The position numbers and the translations under genes are program-made. From assembly GCA_035771165.1 (NCBI GenBank), contig JAWNZC010000286.1, positions 393,001 through 457,000 of the forward strand: a stretch of DNA of 64,000 nucleotides. Direction: 5' to 3'. Positions 32,767 to 43,344 of the stretch are shown in pieces (position 1 is the first letter of the stretch; the number at the start of each line of letters is the position of its first letter). The stretch comes from Paragorgia papillata (lineage: Eukaryota > Cnidaria > Anthozoa > Scleralcyonacea > Coralliidae). The notes beneath the pieces are model-generated. The model ran no database searches. It was given only the letters and a program-made list of their open reading frames with translations, and was not told where the DNA came from.

Positions 32767-33297
32767 TAGTTATTCTTTGATTTCATAATTTTATGCTTGT
32801 ATCTAGTTATTCTTTGATTTCATCATTTTATGCTTGTATTTAGTTATACTTGAATTTCATCATTTTATTGCTTGTATCTAGTTATTCTTTGATTTCATCA
32901 TGTTATGCTTGTATTTAGTTATACTTGGATTTCATCATTTTATTGCTTGTATCTAGTTATTCTTTGATTTCATATTTTTATGCTTGTATCTAGTTATTCT
33001 TTGATTTCATCATTTTATGCTTGTATTTAGTTATACTTGGATTTCATCATTTTATTGCTTGTATCTAGTTATTCTTTGGTTTCATCATTTTATTGCTTGT
33101 ATCTAGTTATTCTTTGATTTCATCATTTTATTGCTTGTATCTAGTTATTCTTTGGTTTCATCATTTTATGCTTGTATTTAGTTATAGCTACTTGGATTTC
33201 ATAATTTTATTGCTTGTATCTAGTTATTCTTTGATTTCATCATGTTATGCTTGTATTTAGTTACACTTGGATTTCATCATTTTATTGCTTGTATCTA

Positions 33298-33540
33298 CAA
33301 TCATTTTCAAAAGTCTTGGGACATTTGCGTACTTTTTTGGTTTTCCAACTCCCCCGGCCCCCTGTTCAATGTTGTATACCATGTTTACGGTGAATTTTGC
33401 CGGAATTGTTAATTTGTTTCATTAGACAACATTGTAAAGGGAGGGAGAGGGAGGGATTGTGTACATATCGCAAAATAGACGATGTTGAACGAGTATATTT
33501 AGAATAGCTCAAGTGTCCCAACTACTTTTGAAATTGATTG
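33298..33540. mobile_element. 243-bp MITE in the VNTR, copy 2
   Basis: Nearly identical to 32524-32766 with the same TA flanks and the same neighbouring satellite variants. It is better explained by duplication of a 774-bp block than by a second insertion. Confidence 0.9.
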
Positions 33541-34135
33541 TAGTTATTCTTTGATTTCATAATTTTATGCTTGTATCTAGTTATTCTTTGATTTCATCAT
33601 TTTATGCTTGTATTTAGTTATACTTGAATTTCATCATTTTATTGCTTGTATCTAGTTATTCTTTGATTTCATCATGTTATGCTTGTATTTAGTTATACTT
33701 GGATTTCATCATTTTATTGCTTGTATCTAGTTATTCTTTGATTTCATATTTTTATGCTTGTATCTAGTTATTCTTTGATTTCATCATTTTATGCTTGTAT
33801 TTAGTTATACTTGAATTTCATCATTTTATTGCTTGTATCTAGTTATTCTTTGATTTCATCATGTCATGCTTGTATTAAGTTATACTTGGATTTCATCATT
33901 TTATTGCTTGTATCTAGTTATTCTTTGATTTCATAATTTTATGCTTGTATCTAGTTATTCTTTGATTTCATCATTTTATGCTTGTATTTAGTTATACTTG
34001 AATTTCATCATTTTATTGCTTGTATCTAGTTATTCTTTGATTTCATCATGTTATGCTTGTATTTAGTTATACTTGGATTTCATCATTTTATTGCTTGTAT
34101 CTAGTTATTCTTTGATTTCATAATTTTATGCTTGT

Positions 34136-34401
34136 ATGCTTGAGGGCGCGTGCTGTTAAGCCCGGTTGGACGGGTGACCGTTTGGGAACAGCCCTCTTCT
34201 CGAGTTTGGACCATGTGAGTATAGAGTTTAGTTGGTCTCTCCTGTGCTCCGAGGGTTTTTCACCGGGTTCTCTGGTTTTCCTCCCTCCGCAAAATCAACA
34301 CCATCTGGGATAGGAGTGGCGCCCACCCCTGCCTTAGGGTAATAGCAGCTAAACGAAAGAGGGGCCTTCGGCTCCTCCGACTGCGGTCGACATGTATGTA
34401 T
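34136..34401 (+). mobile_element. 5S rRNA-derived SINE (SINE3 type)
   Basis: The head GTTAAGCCCGGTTGGACGGG then TGACCGTTTGGGAA resembles the 3' half of 5S rRNA, which contains the box C promoter region. The body has CCGAGGGTTTTTCACCGGGT, TCTCTGGTTTTCCTCCCTCC and GCAAAATCAACACC, shared with the SINE at 30345-30545. It ends in a TGTATG-type tail and is inserted inside the VNTR; satellite units lie on both sides. 5' truncation of the 5S part is possible. Confidence 0.75.
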
Positions 34402-34549
34402 ATGCTTGTCCCTTGTTATTCTTTGATTTCATCATTTTATTGCTTGTATCTATAGTTATTCTTTGATTTCATCATTTTATGCTTCTATCTAGTTATTCCT
34501 TGATTTCATCATTTTTGTGAATCTGAAAATGTAAATTTATATATTTTAG

Positions 34550-34597
34550 GTACTGTAGTGGCAAAAGAAACAAGTGATGAAACTCCAGCCAGGCAAG
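34550..34597 (+). CDS. Small 48-bp exon following the death-domain exon
   Basis: A pyrimidine/TTTTAG acceptor precedes 34550, and a GT donor follows at 34598. Joined to 29059-29373 in phase 1 it reads GTVVAKETSDETPAR plus Q and leaves in phase 1 again. It is therefore a symmetric exon that can be skipped without changing frame. It encodes a polar linker with no domain. Support is splice sites and phase only. Confidence 0.5.
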
Positions 34598-34724
34598 GTA
34601 CTGCTTTTTAAAAGCAGCCTATTCATTACATACAAAGCTTGTACCTGACTGGTAATCTCAGTGGTTTATCTTATTTTTTCGTTTGTTTTTACTGTACAAG
34701 CTGTCGTAAGTTAAACTCAGAGAA

Positions 34725-35047
34725 AAACTCTGAGCTTCAGACGGGACTCGAACTCACAACCTTCCGAATGTCTGCCGGACGCTCTCACCATTGATCAACT
34801 GAAACTCAGACGGTAGACCGAGGTTGTTTTCGATATTTATATCTTAGGAACTAGTCAAACAGTCGTGTGTCACAAGTACTTGTTGAGCTTCAAGTCGCAT
34901 TGTATCAGTTTATCTAGTTTGACTAGTTCCCAGGTATAAATATCGAAAACTACCTCGGTCTACCATCTGAGTTCCAGTGGCCCAATGGTGAGAGCATCTG
35001 GCTGGCATTTGGAAGGTTGTGGTTTCGAGTCCCGTCTGGAGCTCAGA
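34725..35047. mobile_element. Two tRNA-derived SINE copies head to head
   Basis: Minus-strand copy 34725-34816 and plus-strand copy 34966-35047 share the A-box part CAATGGTGAGAGC, GGAAGGTTGTG and the B-box part TCGAGTCCCGTCTG. Between them GTAGACCGAGGTTGTTTTCG (34814) and its inverted counterpart (34926-34965) form a palindromic centre. The heads point away from each other. Confidence 0.7.
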
Positions 35048-35345
35048 GTTTTTCGCTGGCGTTGCACAGCCAAAACAAACGAAAAACGTTACCAACTTCA
35101 AGCTGAAAACACTACTAACATATTATCTTATTTTGTTTAGGATAGGAAATCTTAGTACACTGTAGACGACAATTTTTGATAAGATATTTGTGGTAATATT
35201 GAAAGACTTCACCCTATCATCCTTTTATGCAAAACCCTCTTCGCGTATGTTTGTGGAACCATTTTTTATGATATGATAACAACAATGCCCATGGTGTATG
35301 GGTTTTCCTGATTTTTAATATGTGGCGTAACCAGTGGTACCCTTG

Positions 35346-35679
35346 TTCCAGAGGCGCTCTTTAAGGAGGACGAAACGGAAAGGGAGGCATTGCGGAAACG
35401 AAGAGCCTCGAGAGCCTTAAGCCTTGGTCGAATCAATCGAGAATCTTTACTTAATCTGAACTGCATGTTTGGATTGGTTTAGAATTTCAACCTCGCTTGT
35501 GATTGGATATATAACCAGTATTATAACACGTCAAGCTGGTTTGTGAAAATCACAGTGACTGTCTGCGCAATCACAAGCGAGGTTCAAATTCTGAACCGAT
35601 TCAAGCATGAAACGGTGAGATTCTCAACCGATTCGAGGCTCTTTCGTTCCATCTAGCCTCCGTTCAAGAGCCTCTGGAA
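35346..35679. mobile_element. Foldback MITE
   Basis: TTCCAGAGGC at 35346 and GCCTCTGGAA at 35670-35679 are the tips. Inner pairs include GAAACGAAGAGCCTCGAGAG with CGATTCGAGGCTCTTTCGTT, and AACCTCGCTTGTGATTG with CAATCACAAGCGAGGTT. It directly abuts the 5' end of the next LINE. Confidence 0.65.
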
Positions 35680-35680
35680 A

Positions 35681-37231
35681 AACTAGGAGATATAAATATC
35701 CATGGAAACCTCCATTCTTGGTTTTGTTCTTACTTATCAGGACGCAAACAGCGCGTTACTATTCCAGGAGCTACTTCGTCTACGTTTCCAGTTACATCAG
35801 GCGTCCCACAAGGATCTATTCTTGGTCCAATTCTCTTCCTACTCTACGTTAACGACCCACACGACTCTGTGGCGTCTTCATCCATTGCTTGTTTTGCTGA
35901 CGACACGAAACTGTTTAAGACCATAAACTCCTCTTCGGATGCGGATCTCCTCCAAGAAAACCTAAACAAACTGAACGATTGGTCACTGTCTTCGCCAAAC
36001 GATCACTCGTAGAAAGATTCCAGTGTATCATCAATACACTCTCAAAGGGCAGACCATCGAAAAGCTTGAAGCAGAGCGTGATCTTGGTGTATGGGTGACC
36101 CATGACTTAACCTGGTGCAAACAGGTTGCTGCCCAAGTTACAACCGCGAACAGGTTTCTTGGCTGCGTCCGTCGCTCTTTGGGGGAGATCACTGACATTT
36201 CAGTTCGACGAAGAATATACCTTGCTATTGTTCGACCACACCTCGGATACGCAACCCAGGTGTGGTCACCGCAATCTATTGACCTGATCAGACGTGTCGA
36301 AAGAGTGCAACGCCGTGCTACTAAAGTTATCCTGGATCTACCATTTCGCACCACGACAACCTACAAACAACGACTACTGTCTCTACAATTGTTTCCAATA
36401 TCCTACTATAGCATGAATATCTCGACTTAACCTTCTTCTTCAAAGCTGTGAACAACCTAATCGAAATCAACCCTGACATCCTACCTATGCCACTCAGAAC
36501 AACAAGAAACAACTCATACCCCGATATTCTTCACTTCCGTCCTCGCAAATGTAGAACAGTCACCTTCCAACGATCTTTCTTTACAAGAATGTGTAGAACA
36601 TGGAACACTCTACCGTGCGAAATGCGTAGAAAGGGAACCACTCTTAGACAGTTCAAGAGCCAGCTTCAGCTTTACTACCAAGCAGCAGTGGAGCAGCTGT
36701 ACGACCCTGAAGACCCGAGGTCATGGAAAACCATCTGCTTGAGATGCAACACAGCTCACAGTCTTATTAGTGCGATCTGCTGTTGTATCTAATAACTAAT
36801 TAATTGTTAATTATTGATTGTTGGTTGCTGATTGTTGGATACCGATTGCTAATTGCTAATTAATGATAATTGTTGGATAAATTATTGGCAATTGGTGGTT
36901 GATAGTTTGTAGTCGGCGACTGGCGACTGACGATTAATACTTGATAATTAGTAAGTATAAGAACTAATAATTAATACTTGACAATAATTAATGGTTAATA
37001 ATTAATACTTACAAAATAATAATTAACACAACCTAAATAATTAATATGGCCTTTTCTTTTTGTTTGGGACCGCAGTAATTGGCGTTCCCTGTTGCGGCAA
37101 CCCTGCCACATTATTATATATTTTACAATGTAACTTAACTTTCACTATGAGTAATTATTTATTTTAATTAATTCCTAGTCTTGTTGAACCTTGTGGCAAA
37201 ACTTAATAAATAAATAAATAAATAAATAAAC
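35681..37231 (+). mobile_element. 5'-truncated LINE with (TAAA)n tail
   Basis: Starts inside the reverse transcriptase palm: FPVTSGVPQGSILGPILFLL, then SIACFADDTKLFKTINSSSD (FADD active site). A stop at 36010 and frameshifts follow, then a long frame: LEAERDLGVWVTHDLTWCKQ, RIYLAIVRPHLGYATQVWSP and RRVERVQRRATKVILDLPF. A last frame (36448-36792) reads FFTRMCRTWNTLPCEMRRKG. An AT-rich 3' UTR ends in AATAAATAAATAAATAAATA. Belongs to the broad CR1/L2/RTE-like group; inactive. Confidence 0.8.
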
Positions 37232-37399
37232 CAGTGGGTACATCCTAGAAGCTTGACGAATCTTGTCCGCATTGTCCAAACTATATATTGACTATTGCAT
37301 GCGTATACCCATGACGCTTATCAATATATCCATTTTCTATAACCAAGTATTGTAAATAGTTGCCAGCTGTCTTGTTTTGCAAAAATTAGTAGAACAATA

Positions 37400-37531
37400 G
37401 ACCTTTCCGCACGAAGTAAATGGATCACGTGATCTTTCTTTTTGACGAATACGATTGGCTAATGTCCGAAGTTTTGCGAGAACCAATCAAATCTCTCAAA
37501 GCGCTATCCACGCACCTCGTGCGGAAAGGTC
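37400..37531. mobile_element. 132-bp MITE, TA duplication
   Basis: GACCTTTCCGCACGAAG at the left is inverted at the right (CCTCGTGCGGAAAGGTC), with TA at 37398-37399 and 37532-37533. Non-coding core. Confidence 0.75.
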
Positions 37532-37663
37532 TATTATTGTTCATGAACTTAATTAACTGAACAGATCTAGATTACACGTCAGTTTGTAATTCACCGACTG
37601 TAAGCAATGATTCTACGCAGGCGGATTATCGTCATTTTTATGTGACCAAACCATAAATGATGC

Positions 37664-38092
37664 AAGGGGAACTGGATAGGAAACTTGAGCACAACTTGCT
37701 ATGGTAATTATACGCCTATAAACGGCTAATGCACCTAAACGGGTGGTCACACATGGCTAAAATCAGAGACTACTGAACTTAAGTATATTACACTATAGAT
37801 CGTTTTCACTCATGAAACAATACGAAATAATTGAATAAGAATAGAGCTAATTCCCACATGGTAGACCAATATGGCCGCCATTTCATTGTTTTGGTACACC
37901 AATATGGCCGCCGTGACGTCAGATGAAAACGCTCTATTGTTTAATTTCAGCAATAGCTGATTGTGGCCATATGGGACCACCCGTTACCTAGGTGGATTAG
38001 CCTCTTATAAGTGTATAATTACCATAGCAAGTTGTGCAAACATCGCTTCCGGTTTTGTGACATCATCTTAAGTTTCCTACCCAGTTCCCCTT
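37664..38092. mobile_element. Foldback element
   Basis: Left AAGGGGAACTGGATAGGAAA and right TTTCCTACCCAGTTCCCCTT match inverted, as do CACAACTTGCTATGGTAATT and AATTACCATAGCAAGTTGTG. The right arm carries about 30 extra bases (38042-38070). A direct repeat of ACCAATATGGCCGCC occurs in the loop. Confidence 0.75.
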
Positions 38093-38499
38093 CCAATATC
38101 TGTCACCAAACAATTTCGTCCACAGAGCTCGCGCCAAACGTTTCTTTTTATGCGAAGGCACTGGAAAGTTTGACAATGCATTATTGACTCGTCGAGTTCT
38201 GTTCTGCACAGGAACATCCCTAAAATCTGGAACTTAATTATCTTTGTTGCAACACTTGTGACTGTGAGCAGTGTGAGGAAACAAAATCATTTTAAAATTC
38301 TATATCAGGATGCGAAGATTCACGAACTGAGGAGCATGCATTATCCAATCTCAATGATTATATGACAGATAACGATAATTCATTAACATTTAGTTCTTAA
38401 TTAAATTAAGTACGTGTGAAGAACTCAAAATGTTCTTCAACCTTATTTAGGCTCTTAATAAATGTTCCTCATCTAGGGACTAGGATCCTGATATCTCAC

Positions 38500-38880
38500 T
38501 TTTTTCAGGTACCGTAAAATCAATCGAACGGACGTTTTCAGTACGAACCGAGTAGAAAACCGAGGTCCAATATTTTACTGACACGGGAGAAAAAAGCTAG
38601 GTCAATCCGTAGTTAATTTTATAGCCACAAATGTTGGGAAAAAAGCCTAACACAAGTGTTTGCCACCATATTACTTGCGAACTAAACCAATTAAAAAAGC
38701 AGTTTCCCATTTTTAAAGTACTTTTCATTTAGCTAGAATTTTAATTTTAGAACAGATAGCATTTTTCAACAGCTTTTCGTTTGATATATATTGTTTAAGG
38801 TTGCAATTGTGCGTTAAATACTTAAATAATTCGTCAGAATTATGCCACAAAAATAAAATAAATATCGTTAGAAAGCTGTT
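38500..38880. repeat. Dispersed repeat family B, copy 1, left part
   Basis: AAAACCGAGGTCCAATATTT, then TTTCCCATTTTTAAAGTACT and TTTCGTTTGATATAT parallel 52500-52800 in the same orientation. The match resumes at about 40290-40530, implying that the material between was inserted later. Confidence 0.55.
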
Positions 38881-38942
38881 AATTTGTAGTATTGATTTTG
38901 CGATAAATACAAACCATTAATAGTTGTCCATTTTTTAAAATT

Positions 38943-39294
38943 AAAACCAGAGGGTCTCACTCGCGGCGACCAAAGTAAAAAGCGTTTTATTTTGTTCAAA
39001 ATATTTTTTTGCAGTTTAATCCCGAGATAAATTTCCAGGAAAACGTTGTCAGCGTTTTTTGATATGTCGAGTTTTGCTGATTTTATTGACGACCAAAGTT
39101 GAAAATGCTATTTTTCAACCAACATTCGGACAAAACAAGTCATAAAACCGAAACCAGGCAATAAATAAAAAAACGCTGACACAGTTTTGCTGGAAATTTA
39201 TCTTGGAATCGAACTGCAATAAACATTTTTGAACAAAATGAAACGCTTTGTTCTTAAGTTGCCGCGAGTGAAGTCCTCTGGTTTTACTTAAAAA
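38943..39294. mobile_element. 352-bp foldback element
   Basis: AAAACCAGAGG at the left and CCTCTGGTTTT at the right are the tips. About 120 bp of each arm pair, including TCTCACTCGCGGC with GCCGCGAGTGAAG and TGTCAGCGTTTTTTGAT with AAAAACGCTGACA. Non-coding. Confidence 0.75.
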
Positions 39295-39313
39295 AATCGC
39301 AACTATTATTGGC

Positions 39314-39847
39314 TTTTGTTATATACCAAAGACTTTCGTTTGCCAAAGATGAAATCCTATTGGTCAAATCATGGTCACGTGTTGTTCAACAAACTCAAAG
39401 TTTCCTTCTGCCGAGGGAAACATTGCACTGTTTCCCTCTGGCGTCAACAACGAAGAAGGAAACAGTGCAATGTTTCCCTCTGACGTCAGCTTTAATCATG
39501 CGTTGTTCACGTGAATACACAATGATTATTGCATCGGAACATTTTGAAAACAAGAGCTGTTTCGAGCTTGTTTGGTACGAAATAGTCCATTTTCCAAAGG
39601 AAAGAATATCTATACATATCTTCAAAGAAGGTCTGAAGAAAATCTGGATAAATTTAAAGCTGTTCTTTGTACTTGTTGAGTCTGGTGTATTTGTACTTGT
39701 TGAGTCTGGTGTATTTGTTCAGTTGAATTGAAACTACGTCTACGAAGACAAAGTCAATTAAGCGTTTTGGTAAGTCTTTTTGCCTTTTGCAAGTTTCGAA
39801 GTGTTTTGGTATTTTGTATTTTAAAAGTCTTTGGTATATAACAAAAC
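39314..39847. mobile_element. Foldback element with inner hairpin
   Basis: TTTTGTTATATACCAAAGAC is exactly inverted at the right end (GTCTTTGGTATATAACAAAA). An inner inverted pair GAGGGAAACATTGCACTGTT / AACAGTGCAATGTTTCCCTC lies at 39411-39481, and a direct repeat of GTACTTGTTGAGTCTGGTGT at 39668-39712. The 140-codon frame across it is a by-product. Confidence 0.75.
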
Positions 39848-40289
39848 GCTTGTTGACTTTTCCCTTGGCGCCAGTCAACAAGTGTGTAGTGTTTATCGCA
39901 AAATCAAATACAACATTGTATTCTACAATTTAATAGCTTTCTAATGATATATATTTTTTTTTTGTGCCATAAATTCGGATGAATTGAGAGCGCTTTACCC
40001 AAATGACCCGCAGACCTTAACGAAGACCTTAATGAAATGAAATACAAGGGCGTACCGCGCGGGGGTGGATGGTGGTTGCATGTATGCGACATGCTTTCTT
40101 CATTTTTTCGAAAGAACTGGTTGCATGGTTGCATGGTTGCAAGACAGAAATTCTGTAGGGAAAAACGCGAGATGCCGGTAAAATAATCGTAAAATTGTGA
40201 TGGTCTGTAATGTGAGGAGGCAATATCAACTCAGAATCAGGTTACGCGACGCCAGTTATGAAAAGTGTTACATGTTATATTATTGCAAA

Positions 40290-40530
40290 CAATATTGCGA
40301 ACATATTCGACATTTTAAAACGTTTCACATAACCCTATAAGAACGTCTGCGAAGGAGACTAATATAACCCAGAACCTTGAATAATTACTACATCAAATAA
40401 AAGCTTACGAAATTTCCAACGACACTTACCTGCACGATATGATACATGACTTTCAATTATAATAACGGATAGTTTTGAAGTTATTAGCCATGACTGTACG
40501 TTTCTATTTTGTTTTAGGAAAATTCTCGCT
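40290..40530. repeat. Dispersed repeat family B, copy 1, right part
   Basis: CGACATTTTAAAACGTTTCACA, AAAGCTTACGAAATTTC and ACCTGCACGATAT match 52845-53000 in order. Together with 38500-38880 it makes one copy split by the intervening foldback elements. Confidence 0.55.
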
Positions 40531-40734
40531 GCCTTCCGAAAATAAAGTAGTCGTGTAATAACAATTTTAATAGTTTTAGATTATAAACTTGCTACATATC
40601 ATAATGATTAATGTTTTCAAGAGAAGTTACTATGATTTACCTAGTGTCATTTCGCTAGAGATCAGGGAGGGTTTAATGGCACTCCAGAAATGGAGGGATT
40701 AAGGCCCTCCCCCCTTGGCGTGTTTGCTATTGGT

Positions 40735-40850
40735 GCATTATTGTCCCCAACGGCTCCGAGGATGAGCACAAAATCCATGCCACATGGTCAGCAGCCGACT
40801 CTCATCGATATAACAGTATGTAATATTTGAAATCAGGGTGTTCATGTTGT
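40735..40850. repeat. Inverted repeat, left member
   Basis: GAGCACAAAATCCATGCCACATGGTCAGCAGCCGACT (about 40766-40800) and GAAATCAGGGTG match inverted 44460-44555. The two could be ends of one 3.8-kb unit or two copies of one small repeat. Confidence 0.6.
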
Positions 40851-41049
40851 ATTCATGATAAGTTTTTGAGTAAGGATAATGAGAAACGCATTGGTGCTTT
40901 ACTCGCGTTTTAACCTACTCTTAAACTTATAAATTGTTGAGACAAATCAATGCATGCATGTGATACCAAAGTCTAACAGAGTAGAGATTAGAACGAAAGC
41001 GATATAGTATGCGATTAGCGACTGCGTCTCCTCTTTTTTCCAATTTACC

Positions 41050-41125
41050 TAATTTTAACGATTAGGGTAAGATTAGGGTTGGGGCTTGGGTTAGGGATTG
41101 GGTTGGAGTTTGGGTGAAGGCTAGT
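41050..41125. repeat. Degenerate TTAGGG/TTGGG tract
   Basis: GATTAGGGTAAGATTAGGGT followed by TGGGGCTTGGGTTAGGGATT and GGGTTGGAG. Telomere-like but degenerate and short. Confidence 0.6.
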
Positions 41126-41187
41126 ATTAGGCATTATTGTTAAGTTATTAAAGGCATTTTAAAATTAATGATTATTGCCTTATTGTC

Positions 41188-41434
41188 AATTGACCATACA
41201 AAAAAAAAGATGGCGTCTTGTACATTTAGCCACAATCCTCTGCGCACATTAAATATTTCTTGTAGAATAATTGGAAGATACGGTTATAAAAGGGTGAACA
41301 TTGGTAGGAATGAAGTTCATGCTTATTTTATCTATTTTAGCATGATAAACAATGTTTAGTTGTTATTTAACTTAAGCTGATTTGAGGTCGCAACGCATTT
41401 TAGTTAAATGTACCGCCGCCATATTTTTCGGTGA
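41188..41434. mobile_element. MITE family A, copy 2
   Basis: Same order as 30779-31030: AATTGACCATAC, AAAAAGATGGCG, TTGTACATTTAGCCACAATC, GCATGATAAACAATGTTT, then GTTAAATGTACCGCCGCCAT and TTTTTCGGTGA. More diverged at the right tip than copy 1. Confidence 0.75.
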
Positions 41435-41694
41435 TACGTGAGAGTATATGCTGATATTTCACAAGATTATCTAGCATTTTCAGTATGTTTTAGTGAACAA
41501 TTTATTTACATTGTTCAATCATTATTTGTGAGCCAAATAAATACCAGTATCCGCATGTACGCAATGCGTACCTATTTTTTGTCGCTGTCGAGGAATGGCA
41601 ATTATTGCATCATCCCGTCAGGCTTTGCAAAACTGATGCGTGTTATTAAATGCTAATATCCATGCTTTGTTTATTATAAAATCTAGAGCAGACT

Positions 41695-41890
41695 AAAGCC
41701 GTGTTTACAGTGCAAGCCTAATTGAGTAATTGGCCTGGCCTTGGCCTAACTTTGGCCTATTTTTTGGCAGTGTAAACACGTCCAGGCTGGCATAGGCCAG
41801 GCCTTGGCCAGAATATCTGGGCTTGCTTCTTTTGCTGGCCTATGCTTTGGCCTTGGCCAGGCTTGTGCCAGGGCATCGAATACCCAAGGC
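41695..41890. repeat. GGCC-rich repeat, possible MITE
   Basis: GTGTTTACAGTGCAAGCC at 41700 and GGCAGTGTAAACACG at 41766 form an inverted pair, followed by many TTGGCC and GGCCAGG copies up to about 41875. Non-coding. Confidence 0.45.
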
Positions 41891-42002
41891 ATCTATATAA
41901 TCGCCAAACTTACACAAAATTGAACACGAATATAAACTTGAACACAATGCTATATGAAATGTCATTGAATTGCTCAAATACTAAATAGAAACACAATGAA
42001 CG

Positions 42003-42215
42003 TTACAGTCATTTACAACTCACTTTTCACCCAAATTTTTGGAAGTTCGTTCCGAAGTTCGCAAGAGTTCGTTGGGAAGTTCAAAGTTCGTTTTGATTGG
42101 CTGCTAGGAACCAAGCAACCAATCAAATGCGTAGTTCAAAACACTACGACTTGCGAACTTCGCCGGAAGGAACTTCCGAAGATTTGGGTGAAAAGTGAAT
42201 AGCAAATGACTGTAA
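42003..42215. mobile_element. 213-bp MITE
   Basis: TTACAGTCATTT then CACTTTTCACCCAAAT at the left is inverted at the right (ATTTGGGTGAAAAGTGAAT, AAATGACTGTAA). GAAGTTC motifs recur within. Confidence 0.75.
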
Positions 42216-42584
42216 TTAAGTGAGCTTGCAAGTCGGAATAGACCTGACTCGTGGGGAGTTTGCAGGCGCCACGGGAAATAGGAAGTTAGGAAATGAACAT
42301 TCCCATCAGGCACCGCAAACCTCAAATATTTCCAGAGACCACTCAGGTACTTCGGTATGAACGCTGTTAAATACAGCCAATCGTGCTTTGTGTATTGCGA
42401 ATTGTGTTTTCTATTGGAGAATAAGATTGTGTTTTGACTTTTGTCTGTGAATAATAAGATAACCTGCGTGTATGCACGTGATTGCAACTTCGATATTACC
42501 ATTTTAGTACATTTTATCCCAAACACCAAACACATCCGCTTGGGCACTGCGATTTTGCAGCAGCCCGAGTGAACGCCTGACCAA

Positions 42585-42710
42585 GGTTTCCGGGAGCTCT
42601 CCTTGACGAGTAAAATCGTCTTGCGTTAGCCAGAGTAAAATTGTCTCGCGTTAGCCAGAGTAAAATTATTAAGTTGCCAAAAGCCAACTGTGGCCATGCA
42701 GTAAATGGTT
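42585..42710. repeat. GTTAGCCAGAGTAAAAT repeat, third block
   Basis: Matches 3184-3282 and 3311-3390 (GGTTTCCGGGAGCTCTCC, GACGAGTAAAATCGTCTTGC, AAGTTGCCAAAAGCCAACTG). The GTTAGCCAGAGTAAAAT unit is itself duplicated here. Confidence 0.75.
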
Positions 42711-42844
42711 AAAACGCCGCTACTACACTAATACTCAAAAACTTATATTTATAAGTTTTTAAGTATTGGTGTTTTAGCCGCGTTTTAACCTACTCTTCAA
42801 CTTAATCCCCGAGCCCGGGCGTAGGGCCGAAGGCCCGGAGCCCG

Positions 42845-42945
42845 GTGAGGGTGCTAATCTCGACATGCGTGTAGTCCACTTTACACGCGTGGAGAAAAAG
42901 CGAGGGAGACGAAATCTGGAAATAGTTTATATATATATATATATT
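42845..42945. repeat. GTGAGGGTGCTAATCTCG family, copy 2
   Basis: Same orientation and same TA-rich terminus as 5959-6060. Confidence 0.65.
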
Positions 42946-43118
42946 TATACAATACCCTTGTTGCTATGCGTGTTTTCATTGGTTGTTGCCAATGATCTAT
43001 TAGAGGACAGACGCATGGTCACGTCAGATCACGTCAGCTGACTTGCTTTTTTCTTTCTTCATGCCCCAAAACCCGACAGGGTTTTTTTAAAAACCTTTTA
43101 AGTTTTTGTATTGTATAA

Positions 43119-43304
43119 AACAAATAGATTCCATTTTTTTGTTGTCTGTTCAGTTATAGATGCACAGAAGACGTCACAACGTGGTAAGAACATCAGTGAC
43201 CCACTCGACTGCGTCTCGTGGGCCACTTTTTTGTTCTTACCACGTTGTGACGTCATCTGTGCATCTATAACTGAACAGACAACGGCAAAATGGAATCTAT
43301 TTGT

Positions 43305-43305
<1 letters not shown>
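43119..43305. mobile_element. Near-perfect palindromic MITE
   Basis: Arms of about 73 bp, from AACAAATAGATTCCATTTTT to CACAACGTGGTAAGAAC, are repeated inverted around a 39-bp loop with few differences. A (TA)n tract follows directly at 43308-43338. Confidence 0.85.

Positions 43306-43339
<34 letters not shown>

Positions 43340-43344
<5 letters not shown>

Larger units (their letters stand above)
32146..34520. repeat. 37-38-bp VNTR (intronic) with nested insertions
   Basis: The unit GCTTGTATCTAGTTATTCTT then TGATTTCATCATTTTATT is repeated dozens of times, with a second variant carrying TTTAGTTATACTTGGATTTC. Two copies of one MITE (32524-32766, 33298-33540) and a 5S-derived SINE (34136-34401) sit inside. 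Flanking order is the same around both MITE copies, 774 bp apart, showing a higher-order duplication. The array lies in the intron between the exons at 29059-29373 and 34550-34597 and ends 30 bp before the latter. Confidence 0.95.

Noticed and set aside
38506..38570. Possible further exon after 34550-34597 (acceptor TTTTTTCAG then GTACCGTAAAATC, phase 1)
   Set aside because: The frame meets a stop after about 16 codons, no convincing donor precedes it, and the sequence belongs to a dispersed repeat also found near 52500.
41050..41125. Interstitial telomere sequence
   Set aside because: Only a few TTAGGG units mixed with TTGGG variants; too short and degenerate to claim a telomere fusion.
42104..42547. 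147-codon minus-strand frame
   Set aside because: Overlaps the MITE at 42003-42215, has no domain and no splice or start context.
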